From: Treponema sp.
Lineage (GTDB): Bacteria; Spirochaetota; Spirochaetia; Treponematales; Treponemataceae
NCBI GenBank assembly: GCA_017469785.1
Contig: JAFUFU010000034.1
Span: forward strand, 43,479-107,478
Direction: 5' to 3'
Length of the DNA: 64,000 nucleotides
Both the position numbers and the translations under genes were made by a program. Shown here in pieces: positions 10,401 to 17,835 of this stretch; the first letter of the stretch is position 1; every line of letters starts with the position of its first letter. Below the pieces are notes generated by a model. The model ran no database searches. It was not told the DNA's origin and saw nothing but the letters and a program-made list of their open reading frames with translations.

Positions 10401-10965
10401 ATTGATTTTTAAGATAATCCGCTGCGATTGCCTCCGCATCAATCAAGGCCCAGCTTTTTGAGCTGTCAATCACTGCGGAGATTTTTGAAGAACTCACTTT
10501 GGAAAGATCTGCTCCTGCAGCAAGAAGCTCTGCATATACATTTGCCAATGCCGTAGTCGATTTGTCTACAGTGATAGAATTGCTACCAGACTTGATGTCC
10601 GTTATTGCACGCAACATCACACGGCCTAATTTCTGCTCAGAAGAATCGTATGCATATACGGTCACAACGCGATTTACTCCCACCGGGATTTTCTCGACCG
10701 TAACGCTTCCATTTCCAGACACAATGCTGCCGCTTCCAGCGAGCGTTTCAGAAATACCGGTTCCAGAAACCTCAACTTTTACGATTGAAATGTCTGAAAC
10801 AGCCAACGCACGAGATGAATCCTGACTTCCTGATACTGAGAGAGAGCCGAACCCCTCTACTGCAGTATTGACAGAAACGGAATCATCATTGACGGTCAGG
10901 TTGCTGCACGAGAAAAGTCCAGCAAAGACACAAGAAACTAACAAGTAAAATCGCATACTTTTCAT
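7405..10965 (-). CDS. GH13 alpha-amylase lipoprotein with CBM26-like, Ig and PKD domains
   Basis: This is the first gene of the amylase operon. The ATG at 10965 gives a normal lipoprotein signal ending LFSC; a TTG eight codons upstream is possible but unlikely. In numbering from that upstream TTG the order is: beta-rich repeats (45-275), a CBM26-like starch-binding module (about 282-365, with WPGSAM and NLIFNGSNGQTADL), an Ig-like domain (370-465), a PKD-like domain (468-555) and the GH13 barrel (from 565). Region I is DIVLNH, region II DAFRID (Asp830), region III GETC (Glu861) and region IV VDSHD (Asp988), so all catalytic residues are present. A TACAAT box lies nine bases upstream of the ATG, with a poor -35 at 19 bp. 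No Shine-Dalgarno is visible. Confidence 0.92.
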   Translation of the reverse strand: MKSMRFYLLVSCVFAGLFSCSNLTVNDDSVSVNTAVEGFGSLSVSGSQDSSRALAVSDISIVKVEVSGTGISETLAGSGSIVSGNGSVTVEKIPVGVNRVVTVYAYDSSEQKLGRVMLRAITDIKSGSNSITVDKSTTALANVYAELLAAGADLSKVSSSKISAVIDSSKSWALIDAEAIAADYLKNQLQSASNYILETGTVSILNNDSSAKVQVGDPVSSIATVPSGTSTIENVAPGTWPVYVTKADGTIEKTFITVTSGKTTSITLGEITDRIIVHVSTSAGYQNIYAWISESEKLFGDWPGSAMTDSDGDGWYDVTIGKTSTNLIFNGSNGQTADLSREAGEWWYKGGAWYSANPDDSVAPVLSSFAADKNGTVSGEVILTASASDDKSLSRIVFILDGSSQILSKSVSGTSGSAEYTWNTALIKNGTHVITALAYDAAGNISNEMSLTFTTSNENLPPVAVISGPSISATSSERTFSASASYDQNGGTIASYTWTVSGATVKSGAGTSVITVKMPDNETSVEITLRVTDDEGAASETVSKSIKIVKQDANWDFRDESIYFVMTTRFYDGDSSNNEYCWDEGGEYLKFGDDINDCAWRGDFKGLAQKLDYIKALGFSAIWITPVVQNASGIDYHGYHAYDFSKVDPRYESAGYTYQDFINDCHAKGIKVIQDIVLNHTGNFGEKNLFHMFDKDTTPYVNKDVATPTSIPRSPFMHIATDGNAYSKLMAGMSMRGVSDYDTAEGGAQYDSRINAMKEDSIDTDFIYHHEKQIDWNSEKCQLGQMAGDCVDLNTENPTVFKYLTDCYNSYIDMGVDAFRIDTVKHISRYTFNKEFIPAFMERGGEKFYIFGETCARYRGRWNEGVPALSPAFYTWKETVSLPWSQSDSSINSASASSHFETYKSSFDHPAWASGIANHLLDGNVYHTPDWSMRSYLDQIDFPMHWAFNSAGDAFNTAVGTNDPDFNDATWNVTYVDSHDYAPDNAPESQRFTGYWPDKLNLIFTFRGIPCIYYGSEIEFKKGCAIDPANTRTSLENSGRAYFGDYLEGSVTASDYGVYTASGTVANTLNHELAQHVRRLNLIRRSITALRKGQYSTQGCSGSIAFKRRYTDSNVDSFALVAINGQATFSGIPSGTYIEVITGKTVSSSGSLTSDSIGEGNMRVYVLQTSSCEVSGKIGEDGAYLN

Positions 10966-11138
10966 AATACATTTATTGTAAGGTGGCAAAAAAAAGAACT
11001 GGCAAATTTAAATCCGAAAAAAAAATACTTTTCTGAAAATTGTCATACAAATTCTGAAAATTCTACAAATTAAGCCAATAGAAAATGGAGATTTTAAACA
11101 AAGAAATAACAGAAAAGGTAAAAAAACGATATGGAAAT

Positions 11139-11168
11139 AAAAAATCCGTCCTCGATTTTCAGGACGGA
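11139..11168 (-). terminator. rho-independent terminator
   Basis: An 8-bp perfect stem (TCCGTCCT/AGGACGGA) with an 8-base loop is followed on the minus strand by six T. It lies 47 bp after the stop of the HD-domain gene and would separate it from the amylase operon. Confidence 0.85.
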
Positions 11169-11214
11169 ATAGTAAAATTATAAGAAAATTTTAAACTTTA
11201 CCGAAGTGTGGAAT

Positions 11215-11865
11215 TTACTTTTTTTCACCTTGAGACAGTTTGTCGCCAGAGGAATCCTTGTGGCGGTTGTCAAAATAGCCGCCGTCTTCAAGATAGCGGC
11301 GCCGCGTTCGGATAAGCTCAATGAGCTCATGATACATGTTGTAGTCGATTTCAAGGGCCATAGGCAGAAGGAAAAACTCGGTCTCGTCACAGTACCGCTC
11401 GATGAATTTGGGGTCAGTGACAAAGCCCAAAGAAATCATGTTTGAGATACGGTCAGCGCATTTGAGGATTTTTGCCTTCTGGCTTCCAGTGGTGATGATT
11501 CTTCGCAAAAACTGGCGTTTATCCTCGTCTTCACGGCGGGTAACCTCAAGAACAAGGTCGAGGACTTCCTTCCCCTCTGAATCCGCGTTGATAATCTCAT
11601 TACGGTCAAAATCAGGAATATCCTCAACAGTGTCGTGAACCAGGGATGCTTTAAGCAAAACGGAGTCGATATAGCCATAGTCGATGAGAATTCCCAGCGT
11701 GTCAATCTGATGACGGAACATGTTTCCGCCTGCATGACGGCTCTTTCCGATAAGCCCGGTAGAAAGCTGCATATAGGGAGCCAGAATGATATGTTTGAGC
11801 TGCTGCATGTGCTCCTTGTCCATCTGCTCAGGTTTTTCGGTTTTCATCTCATACTTACTAGCCAT
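11215..11865 (-). CDS. RelA/SpoT-type HD domain protein (possible (p)ppGpp hydrolase)
   Basis: This is a 216-residue protein made mostly of one HD metal-dependent phosphohydrolase domain. The N-terminal third has RHAGGNMFRHQIDTLGIL, followed by SLVHDTVED (the HD pair and Glu-Asp typical of RelA/SpoT hydrolase domains) and KILKCADRISNM, matching the family's KLADRLxNM motif. There is no synthetase domain, so by family knowledge it would be a small alarmone hydrolase or a related nucleotide phosphohydrolase; the substrate is inferred. The ATG at 11865 has a strong AGGAGGAG site. The C-terminus is a charged tail (DKLSQGEKK). A good terminator follows, so it is probably transcribed alone or with valS, which lies 224 bp upstream. 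Confidence 0.75.
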   Translation of the reverse strand: MASKYEMKTEKPEQMDKEHMQQLKHIILAPYMQLSTGLIGKSRHAGGNMFRHQIDTLGILIDYGYIDSVLLKASLVHDTVEDIPDFDRNEIINADSEGKEVLDLVLEVTRREDEDKRQFLRRIITTGSQKAKILKCADRISNMISLGFVTDPKFIERYCDETEFFLLPMALEIDYNMYHELIELIRTRRRYLEDGGYFDNRHKDSSGDKLSQGEKK

Positions 11866-12089
11866 ACGCTCCTCCTGTCAAACTGAAAAAATGAAAGTTG
11901 AAAGTTGAAAATTTGGGTGGGGAAAGTCTCCCCCTCGGCTTCAATTCGTCGCTTTCGCTCCTCATTTACGCCTACCCCCTCTCCTAAGGGGCAAGCCCCT
12001 TAACATCCCCGGTAAATCACTTGCACTTCAGGCATAGTCTTCACCGAGACTCGCCCCAAGTTTTCAGTTTTCCGTTTTCAACTTTCCAT
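11866..12089. repeat. intergenic spacer with small palindromes and A-rich repeats
   Basis: This 224-bp spacer between valS and the HD gene holds no ORF. It contains a perfect hairpin AAGGGGC/GCCCCTT (near 11,986-12,002), a GGGGA...TCCCC inverted pair near 11,918-11,932, and A-rich repeats of the form GTTGAAAA/CTGAAAA at both ends. It looks like a decayed dispersed element. No terminator with a T-run was seen. Confidence 0.4.
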
Positions 12090-14810
12090 TTATTTTAAAG
12101 CCTCAATATATGAAGTCAATTTTTCGATTCGGCGCTTGGTCTCGGCCAGTTTGTCCCGCTCGGCCTGAACGACCTCGGCAGGGGCATGCTCGGCGAATTT
12201 GCCGCCCAGTTTGGCTTCGGTTCGCTCGGCATCTTTCTTGTCCTTTTCCAAATCTTTCTGAAAGTGGAGCAAAAGCTGGTCTTTATTGATGTTCTCGTCA
12301 AGGATGATGAAGGCCTCAAAGCCAGTTCCCACGGTTCCGATTGACTTGCCGGGTTTTGACTCGACGAATTCCACCTTTGAAAGGCCTGCCAGAAGCTGAA
12401 TCATGTCAACCTTTTCGCGGCAAACTTCAGCAGCGGAGCCTTTTTCGATTAAGACAGCAAGGTTGATTTTGTCAGCCGGGTTTACGCCGCACTCGTTGCG
12501 AAGCCCTCGGACAGAGCGAATCAAGTCCTGCAAAACAGCAAAGCGGGTGATGATTTTCTGGTCAGCCCGGCTTTCACTGAACTCTGGGTATGGAGCGGTA
12601 ACGAGAAGGTCAGAATATGTCTCGTTAGACATGATTTTCTGCTCACCGGCCTTCTTTCGGTTCTCGATGATTTCTGCCAGAGGCAATTTTGAGTAAATCT
12701 CTTCGGTAACGAAAGGAATAAAGGGATGCAGGAGCCGCAATGACTCTTCAAGAACATTCAAAAGGACTGAGACAGCCCGGTCTTTTTCGGCCTCGTCTCC
12801 GTGCCAGAATGAGAGTTTTGTTGCCTCTACATACCAGTCGCAGAAATTGTTCCAGAAATATTCATAGACTGTGCTTGCGGCGTCGTTGTAGCGGTATGAG
12901 TCAAGGGCTTCCCGGGCATTTTTTGCCGCATTGTTGAGGGCAGTGAAAATCCACTTGTCAAGCTCGTTAAGGTCACTGTCCTTTACAGGAACAAGATTCC
13001 TTCCCTCAAGATTTCCAAGGATGTAGCGGCTTGCGTTCCAGACCTTGTTGCAGAAACGGCTTCCCATCTTGAAGGAATCGTTGTCAACCAGAACATCCTG
13101 CCCCTGAGCGGCAAGGTATGAAAGGGTGAATTTAAGGGCGTCAGAGCCGTACTGCTCGATGACTTCCAGCGGGTCAATTCCGTTTCCAAGGGATTTTGAC
13201 ATCTTGCGTCCCTGCTTGTCGCGGACGAGACCGTGGATGTAAATGTCGTGGAATGGAGCCTTGCCAGTGAATTCAAGGCCAGCCATAATCATGCGGCTTA
13301 CCCAGAAGAAAATGATGTCGTAAGCCGTAACAAGGGCTGTAGTCGGGTAGAATTTCTGCAGGTCAGCGGTGTTTTCAGGCCAGCCCAGGGTAGAGAAAGG
13401 CCAGAGCCAAGAAGAGAACCAGGTGTCAAGAACATCAGGATCCTGCTTTACGTTCGTGCTGCCGCATTTCGGACATTTTGTGACATCCTCGCGGGAAACG
13501 ATTGTTTCTCCGCACTCGCAGTACCAGGCAGGGATTCTGTGCCCCCACCAAATCTGGCGGCTTACGCACCAGTCACGGATATTTTCCATCCAGTGAGTGT
13601 ATGTGTTTTCCCATTTTCGAGGGTAGAAGACGATTTCGCCGTCACGCCACGCTTTCAAAGCCTTTTCTGCCAGCGGCTTCATTTTGACGAACCACTGATA
13701 GCTTAAATACGGCTCCACAACGGTTTTACAGCGGTAGCAGTGGCCTACAGAGTGAGTCATTTTTTCCTCGCCCTTGAAAAGACCTGCCTCGGTTAAATCC
13801 TCGATTACAAGTTTGCGGGCCTTTTCGCAGGTAAGGCCACGGTATTTTTCGGGAACATTCTCGTTCAATGTGCCGTCAGGATTCAAAAGATTGACGACTT
13901 CAAGATTGTGACGCAAGCCCACTTCCCAGTCGTTGGGGTCATGTGCCGGCGTGATTTTTACCATACCTGTTCCGAATTCTTTATCAACATAGCTGTCGGC
14001 GATAATCGGGATTTCCTTTCCTGTAATGGGGAGTTTCAAGGTTTTGCCCACGAGATTCTTGTATCGCTCGTCATCAGGATTTACCGCAACGGCCGTATCA
14101 CCGAAGAAAGTTTCAGGTCGGGTTGTGGCCACTTCGATTTTGCCGCTTCCGTCAGCATATTCGTAGTAGAGGTGGTACATTGCGCCCTGGGTGTCAACAT
14201 GGTCAACTTCATCATCAGCCAGAGCCGTACCACAGCGAGGACACCAGTTTACCAGTCGCTGACCTTTGTACATAAGTCCGCGCTCATACAAAGTGACGAA
14301 AACATCGCGGACAGCCTTTGAAAGCCCCTCATCGTAAGTGAATCGCTCGCGAGCCCAGTCAACCGAGTTTCCGAGTTTTTTCTGCTGCTTTACGATTGTG
14401 TCGTGGTGGTCATGGGTCACTTCCCAAGTGCGCTCAATGAACTTTTCACGGCCCAAGTCGTTTCGGGTCTTTCCTTCTTTTTTGAGGGCACGCTCGACAA
14501 CATTCTGAGTGGCGATACCGGCGTGGTCAGTTCCCGGAATCCAGAGAGTGTCATCGCCCTTCATGCGGTGATAGCGGACTACGATGTCCTGCAAAGTGTT
14601 GTTGAGGCCGTGACCCATATGAAGGACACCAGTGACATTTGGCGGCGGAATGACGACCGTATATTTGATATTTGTTGATTTTCGCTGATTGTGGACGGGT
14701 GAAGACTCATCGCTGGCTGGCTTAAAGTAGCCCTTCTCCACCCACTGACCGTAAATGCGGTCCTCAAAATCTTTCGGATTGTAAGCTTTTTCCAATTCAA
14801 TAGCGTGCAT
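12090..14810 (-). CDS. valS: valyl-tRNA synthetase
   Basis: This charges tRNA-Val with valine in the cytoplasm. It has 906 residues, a normal length for bacterial ValRS. The HIGH motif appears as HMGH (residues 64-67) in the ValRS context PPPNVTGVLHMGHGLN, and the second class I signature is KMSKSLGNGIDP. The CP1 editing region (TTRPETFFGDTAVAVNP, TPAHDPND) is intact. The zinc-ribbon-like CxxC pairs (CPRCG; CECGE with CPKCGS) and a C-terminal coiled-coil arm typical of ValRS are visible. The gene is alone between a trpR-like gene and the HD protein, all on the minus strand. The start at 14810 is preceded by AGAGG. The assignment is certain. Confidence 0.98.
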   Translation of the reverse strand: MHAIELEKAYNPKDFEDRIYGQWVEKGYFKPASDESSPVHNQRKSTNIKYTVVIPPPNVTGVLHMGHGLNNTLQDIVVRYHRMKGDDTLWIPGTDHAGIATQNVVERALKKEGKTRNDLGREKFIERTWEVTHDHHDTIVKQQKKLGNSVDWARERFTYDEGLSKAVRDVFVTLYERGLMYKGQRLVNWCPRCGTALADDEVDHVDTQGAMYHLYYEYADGSGKIEVATTRPETFFGDTAVAVNPDDERYKNLVGKTLKLPITGKEIPIIADSYVDKEFGTGMVKITPAHDPNDWEVGLRHNLEVVNLLNPDGTLNENVPEKYRGLTCEKARKLVIEDLTEAGLFKGEEKMTHSVGHCYRCKTVVEPYLSYQWFVKMKPLAEKALKAWRDGEIVFYPRKWENTYTHWMENIRDWCVSRQIWWGHRIPAWYCECGETIVSREDVTKCPKCGSTNVKQDPDVLDTWFSSWLWPFSTLGWPENTADLQKFYPTTALVTAYDIIFFWVSRMIMAGLEFTGKAPFHDIYIHGLVRDKQGRKMSKSLGNGIDPLEVIEQYGSDALKFTLSYLAAQGQDVLVDNDSFKMGSRFCNKVWNASRYILGNLEGRNLVPVKDSDLNELDKWIFTALNNAAKNAREALDSYRYNDAASTVYEYFWNNFCDWYVEATKLSFWHGDEAEKDRAVSVLLNVLEESLRLLHPFIPFVTEEIYSKLPLAEIIENRKKAGEQKIMSNETYSDLLVTAPYPEFSESRADQKIITRFAVLQDLIRSVRGLRNECGVNPADKINLAVLIEKGSAAEVCREKVDMIQLLAGLSKVEFVESKPGKSIGTVGTGFEAFIILDENINKDQLLLHFQKDLEKDKKDAERTEAKLGGKFAEHAPAEVVQAERDKLAETKRRIEKLTSYIEALK

Positions 14811-14877
14811 AAAAAAACAGACCTCTAAAAAAATTATGACGAAATTATAGTGAATTGGAGCGTTTTCTTCAATAAAA

Positions 14878-14979
14878 ATTCCTCACAGAGACAGAGAGTT
14901 CACAGAGAGATTTCTTTTGTATGAGAATCTTTCAAAAACTTTATACTCTCTGTGTGCTCAAAAGCTCTGTGAGAAATTT
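14878..14979. repeat. CTCTGTG-type intergenic palindromic repeat, copy 1
   Basis: About 100 bp beginning ATTCCTCACAGAG and ending CTCTGTGAGAAATTT, the reverse complement of its own start, with internal CACAGAGAG/CTCTCTGTG arms. Related copies lie at 31,611-31,714 and 47,196-47,325. It fills the gap between valS and the trpR-like gene and touches the trpR stop codon. Confidence 0.75.
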
Positions 14980-15301
14980 AAATGGAATCTGCGTAATCAA
15001 GCAATTTTCGGAAAGCTGAATCTTCTTTTTTTAATTCCCTTGAACCGCGGGTGATTTTGCAGAGAGAGATATGGAATTTCTTCGCGATTTCCCGCTGAGT
15101 CGTGCCTTTGTCGATTTCACGAACCAAGAGCCAGCGTTTTGCAAAGTCATTCAGCTCCGCAGGCGTAAAGAGACAGCCGAAAAATTCATAGATGAATGAA
15201 GAATCATTGTTTTTGGAAAGAAGATTGCACATTTCTTTGAGCGCATTTTCCAAGTCAGCCTGAGTCAATTCTGTTTGAGCATCTGTTTTTTTGTCTGTCA
15301 T
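14978..15301 (-). CDS. trpR: TrpR-like transcriptional repressor
   Basis: This is a 107-residue protein matching the Trp repressor/YerC family length. The helix-turn-helix half reads LFTPAELNDFAKRWLLV, TTQREIAKKFHISLCKITRGSRELK. The ITRGSxxLK end is the DNA-reading and tryptophan-contacting segment in E. coli TrpR. By family it would repress genes when tryptophan is bound. It starts 5 bp after the stop of the EAL-domain gene, with an AAGG-type site, so the two are translationally close and co-transcribed. There is no trp biosynthesis gene in the window. The family is firm, but true tryptophan dependence is inferred; it could be a YerC/YecD-type relative. Confidence 0.75.
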   Translation of the reverse strand: MTDKKTDAQTELTQADLENALKEMCNLLSKNNDSSFIYEFFGCLFTPAELNDFAKRWLLVREIDKGTTQREIAKKFHISLCKITRGSRELKKEDSAFRKLLDYADSI

Positions 15302-15306
15302 GTCAG

Positions 15307-17595
15307 CTACACCTTTTCCGCAAAATATCGTTCTTCAAAATCAACCACAGGAATAGGGCGGGAAAAGTAAAATCCCTGGAACAAGTCGCATCCAGCCAAA
15401 GCAAGGAAATTCACCTGACTTATAGATTCGACCCCTTCGGTGATAACTTTCAACCCAAGTTCCTTTGCGAGAATTATGATTTTTTCAAGAATCAAATGAC
15501 TTTTTTCATCGTTTTTTGACTTCTGAAGGAAAGCCATGTCTATTTTAAGGACATCAACGTTGATATCCTTTAGCATATTCAAGCTTGAATATCCGCTTCC
15601 AAAATCATCCATCTCAATAACAAAGCCCGCCGCCTGCAATCTGGCCAAAAGCTTGAGCTGGTTCTCAAGATCAAAGATAAAAGCGGTTTCCGTGATTTCC
15701 AGGTTCAGATTCTTCGGGGAAATGCCATATTTTCGTACAAGAGACGTCAGTGTCTCATACAAATCCATCGTGAAGAAATCCTTTGCGGATACATTCACGG
15801 AAATCGTGAGATTGTCTCGTCCCTGTTCTTTCCAGTCAGCCAGCTTTTTACAGGCACATTCCCAAACATAGCGGTCCACGTCCGAAATGATATTGATTTT
15901 TTCGATGATTTCAATGAATTCAGTCGGCGGAATAATTCCCCTGCTCGGATGATGCCAGCGAACCAAAGCCTCGGCCCCGGAAAGGATACCGTCCTTTGAA
16001 ACCTGAGGCTGGAGATACATGACAAGCTGTCCTGACTTCAAAGCCTGAGGAAGTTCGTTCATGAGCATCTGCATTTTCAGGACTTCAAGGCGCAAACGGT
16101 CATCATAGTAGGCAATAGTGTTTTTATAGTCTGATTTTATGGATTTCAGCGCAAGAAAAGCCCGGTCACACATGACAGAAACAGGCAGCGACAAATCATC
16201 GACTTCATAGACACCCATGTGGCCAATCAGCGTATACGAAAAAGCTGAAAGATATTCCACTTTTTTCTTGAAGGCCTCGACATAAGCGTATTCGTCAAAA
16301 TGACGCTTTGGAACAAACATCACGAAATGGTCATTGTAAAGGCGGCCGTAAATATCATCGGGGGCAGCGTGAGAGCGTATCGAATCGGCAAGACGAACCA
16401 AAATCGTGTCACCAAATGACTTTCCGTGCAAATCGTTTATGAGCTTGAAATTGACTATATCCGTTATAATAAGATAATACGATGTGAAACGGTCGAATTT
16501 GAGCCGGTGATCGACTTTCTCGCAGAAGTATTCCTTGTTAAAAAGACCGGTAAGCTTGTCCCTCGTTCTGAGGACTTTCTCTTCATAAACCTGATTTTTT
16601 GCCTCGGTTATATCTTCCACAAGATAGTAGCGGCCAATATCAACGCCATCTTCACTTATGCGGAAATCAGAAATCTGAAGGATGAAACGGTGATCGTCAT
16701 GCTGATAGTCGATTTCACAAGAAAAAGAAGCTTCTGAGTCAACTCCTGAGGCCTGACGACGCTTGAAAAAATCATCTATTATATCCAAACTCATTACAGT
16801 CCGCTCGTCACAGTTGAACATTTTCTTGATAAAAGCATTCGTGTAGATACAGTTTCCGTTCATGTCAAGCAAAACAATGCCGTTTTTAAGACCGTCTGCA
16901 ATAAGCCCCAGGGTTTTCTGAATCAAGCGCCCCGGAATGATTTTGGTCAAAACGGTATATGTGCTTACAAAACAGAAAGCGTAGACAATTATTGAGAAAT
17001 TGAAGGGAAAATCAAGACTGGTATATACGATATTTGAGAATATGATAAGGAAGAGATAGAAAAGAAGTGAATAAAATTTTATGCGGAGCGTTGGAACCGT
17101 CTTTACACACCTGTTGAGCAGCATGACAAAACAATAGCCAAAAAGTCCATAGCCGAAAAGCACGTGAATCAGGAACAAGTGAGTCGGAACATAGCGTAAA
17201 AATTCTTCCGAGCCATAAAATACAGAACGAAGGGAAAACAGGAAAGGAAGAGAAATATTAGCAAAACAACAGAGCGTGTCCACCAATCCCAATGGAATGA
17301 CAAGCCAATTCAACAATTTTTTACTGAATTTATTTTCGCCATAACATACACAGAAATCTAGGACGGCGATAGAAATCCATGTAGCGCTTGAAAAGTAGAA
17401 CGCATAGGCTACGCGGGCAACAATTTCACTTCGGGTAAGGATGACAAGACAATGAGCAATGACAGAAATTGTCGCAGGAATAAGGACTGCGAGCATTTTT
17501 CGAGACAAGATATCCTTTTTCCCATAAAGTTTTTTGACAGAATAAGGGGAAAAAGCGAGAATCAAGAGCATTAAAGACAGAAAAAAGATTTTCAT
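15307..17595 (-). CDS. membrane PAS-GGDEF(degenerate)-EAL protein, c-di-GMP phosphodiesterase
   Basis: This is a 762-residue signalling protein in the inner membrane. Residues about 1-225 form seven or so hydrophobic segments resembling the histidine-kinase 7TM sensor region. A PAS-like domain follows (about 235-345, NGIVLLDMNG...VEDITEAK). The GGDEF domain (about 350-510) has the active-site loop replaced by GRLYNDHF, so cyclase activity is not expected. The EAL domain (about 520-755) keeps GAEALVRW, EITETAF, DDFGSGYSSL, KIDMAFL and EGVES, so it should hydrolyse c-di-GMP. It is the first gene of an operon with the trpR-like gene. A TTGTTA-17-TAAAAT promoter lies just upstream and no Shine-Dalgarno is visible before the ATG. 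Confidence 0.9.
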   Translation of the reverse strand: MKIFFLSLMLLILAFSPYSVKKLYGKKDILSRKMLAVLIPATISVIAHCLVILTRSEIVARVAYAFYFSSATWISIAVLDFCVCYGENKFSKKLLNWLVIPLGLVDTLCCFANISLPFLFSLRSVFYGSEEFLRYVPTHLFLIHVLFGYGLFGYCFVMLLNRCVKTVPTLRIKFYSLLFYLFLIIFSNIVYTSLDFPFNFSIIVYAFCFVSTYTVLTKIIPGRLIQKTLGLIADGLKNGIVLLDMNGNCIYTNAFIKKMFNCDERTVMSLDIIDDFFKRRQASGVDSEASFSCEIDYQHDDHRFILQISDFRISEDGVDIGRYYLVEDITEAKNQVYEEKVLRTRDKLTGLFNKEYFCEKVDHRLKFDRFTSYYLIITDIVNFKLINDLHGKSFGDTILVRLADSIRSHAAPDDIYGRLYNDHFVMFVPKRHFDEYAYVEAFKKKVEYLSAFSYTLIGHMGVYEVDDLSLPVSVMCDRAFLALKSIKSDYKNTIAYYDDRLRLEVLKMQMLMNELPQALKSGQLVMYLQPQVSKDGILSGAEALVRWHHPSRGIIPPTEFIEIIEKINIISDVDRYVWECACKKLADWKEQGRDNLTISVNVSAKDFFTMDLYETLTSLVRKYGISPKNLNLEITETAFIFDLENQLKLLARLQAAGFVIEMDDFGSGYSSLNMLKDINVDVLKIDMAFLQKSKNDEKSHLILEKIIILAKELGLKVITEGVESISQVNFLALAGCDLFQGFYFSRPIPVVDFEERYFAEKV

Positions 17596-17605
17596 TAACA
17601 GTACG

Positions 17606-17634
17606 ATTTTAACATAAATTCAGAATATTAACAA
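17606..17634 (-). promoter_or_regulatory. sigma-70-type promoter of the EAL-trpR operon
   Basis: The -35 TTGTTA (17,629-17,634) and -10 TAAAAT (17,606-17,611) are separated by 17 bp. The -10 ends ten bases before the ATG, so the predicted leader is only a few nucleotides long. Confidence 0.55.
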
Positions 17635-17680
17635 ACCTATTTTTTTTACATTCAAACCAAAAGGAATGCAAAAAAAAAAT

Positions 17681-17752
17681 CGCCGCAAGGATGCGGCGCA
17701 AAGCAAAGGGAGCCTTCCCCAACCAATTCGCCGCAAGGACGCGGCGCAAAGC
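17681..17752. repeat. two copies of a 24-bp GC-rich hairpin unit
   Basis: Units at 17,681-17,704 and 17,729-17,752 differ by one base. Each contains CGCCGC, a 6-base loop and GCGGCG, followed by CAAAGC. They lie in the 240-bp spacer between argG and the EAL gene. Confidence 0.7.
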
Positions 17753-17757
17753 ACAGC

Positions 17758-17833
17758 GAGAATATTCTGTTTACCGAAAGGTGAACAGAATATTCTCGTA
17801 GAAACAAAAATTACAGGAGGTAATTTTTGTTTC
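17758..17833 (-). terminator. double hairpin immediately after argG
   Basis: Two hairpins follow the argG stop: 17,801-17,833 (14-bp perfect arms GAAACAAAAATTAC with a 5-base loop) and 17,758-17,797 (arms GAGAATATTCTGTT, one mismatch in the extension). The first begins 2-3 bases after the stop codon. They probably protect or terminate the argG mRNA, but there is no pure T-run, so this is not a textbook terminator. Confidence 0.5.
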
Positions 17834-17835
17834 AG

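Noticed and set aside
10966-10989. TTG start of the first amylase at 10989
   Set aside because: The ATG at 10965 gives a normal lipoprotein signal peptide; the TTG extension would lengthen it by eight polar residues.
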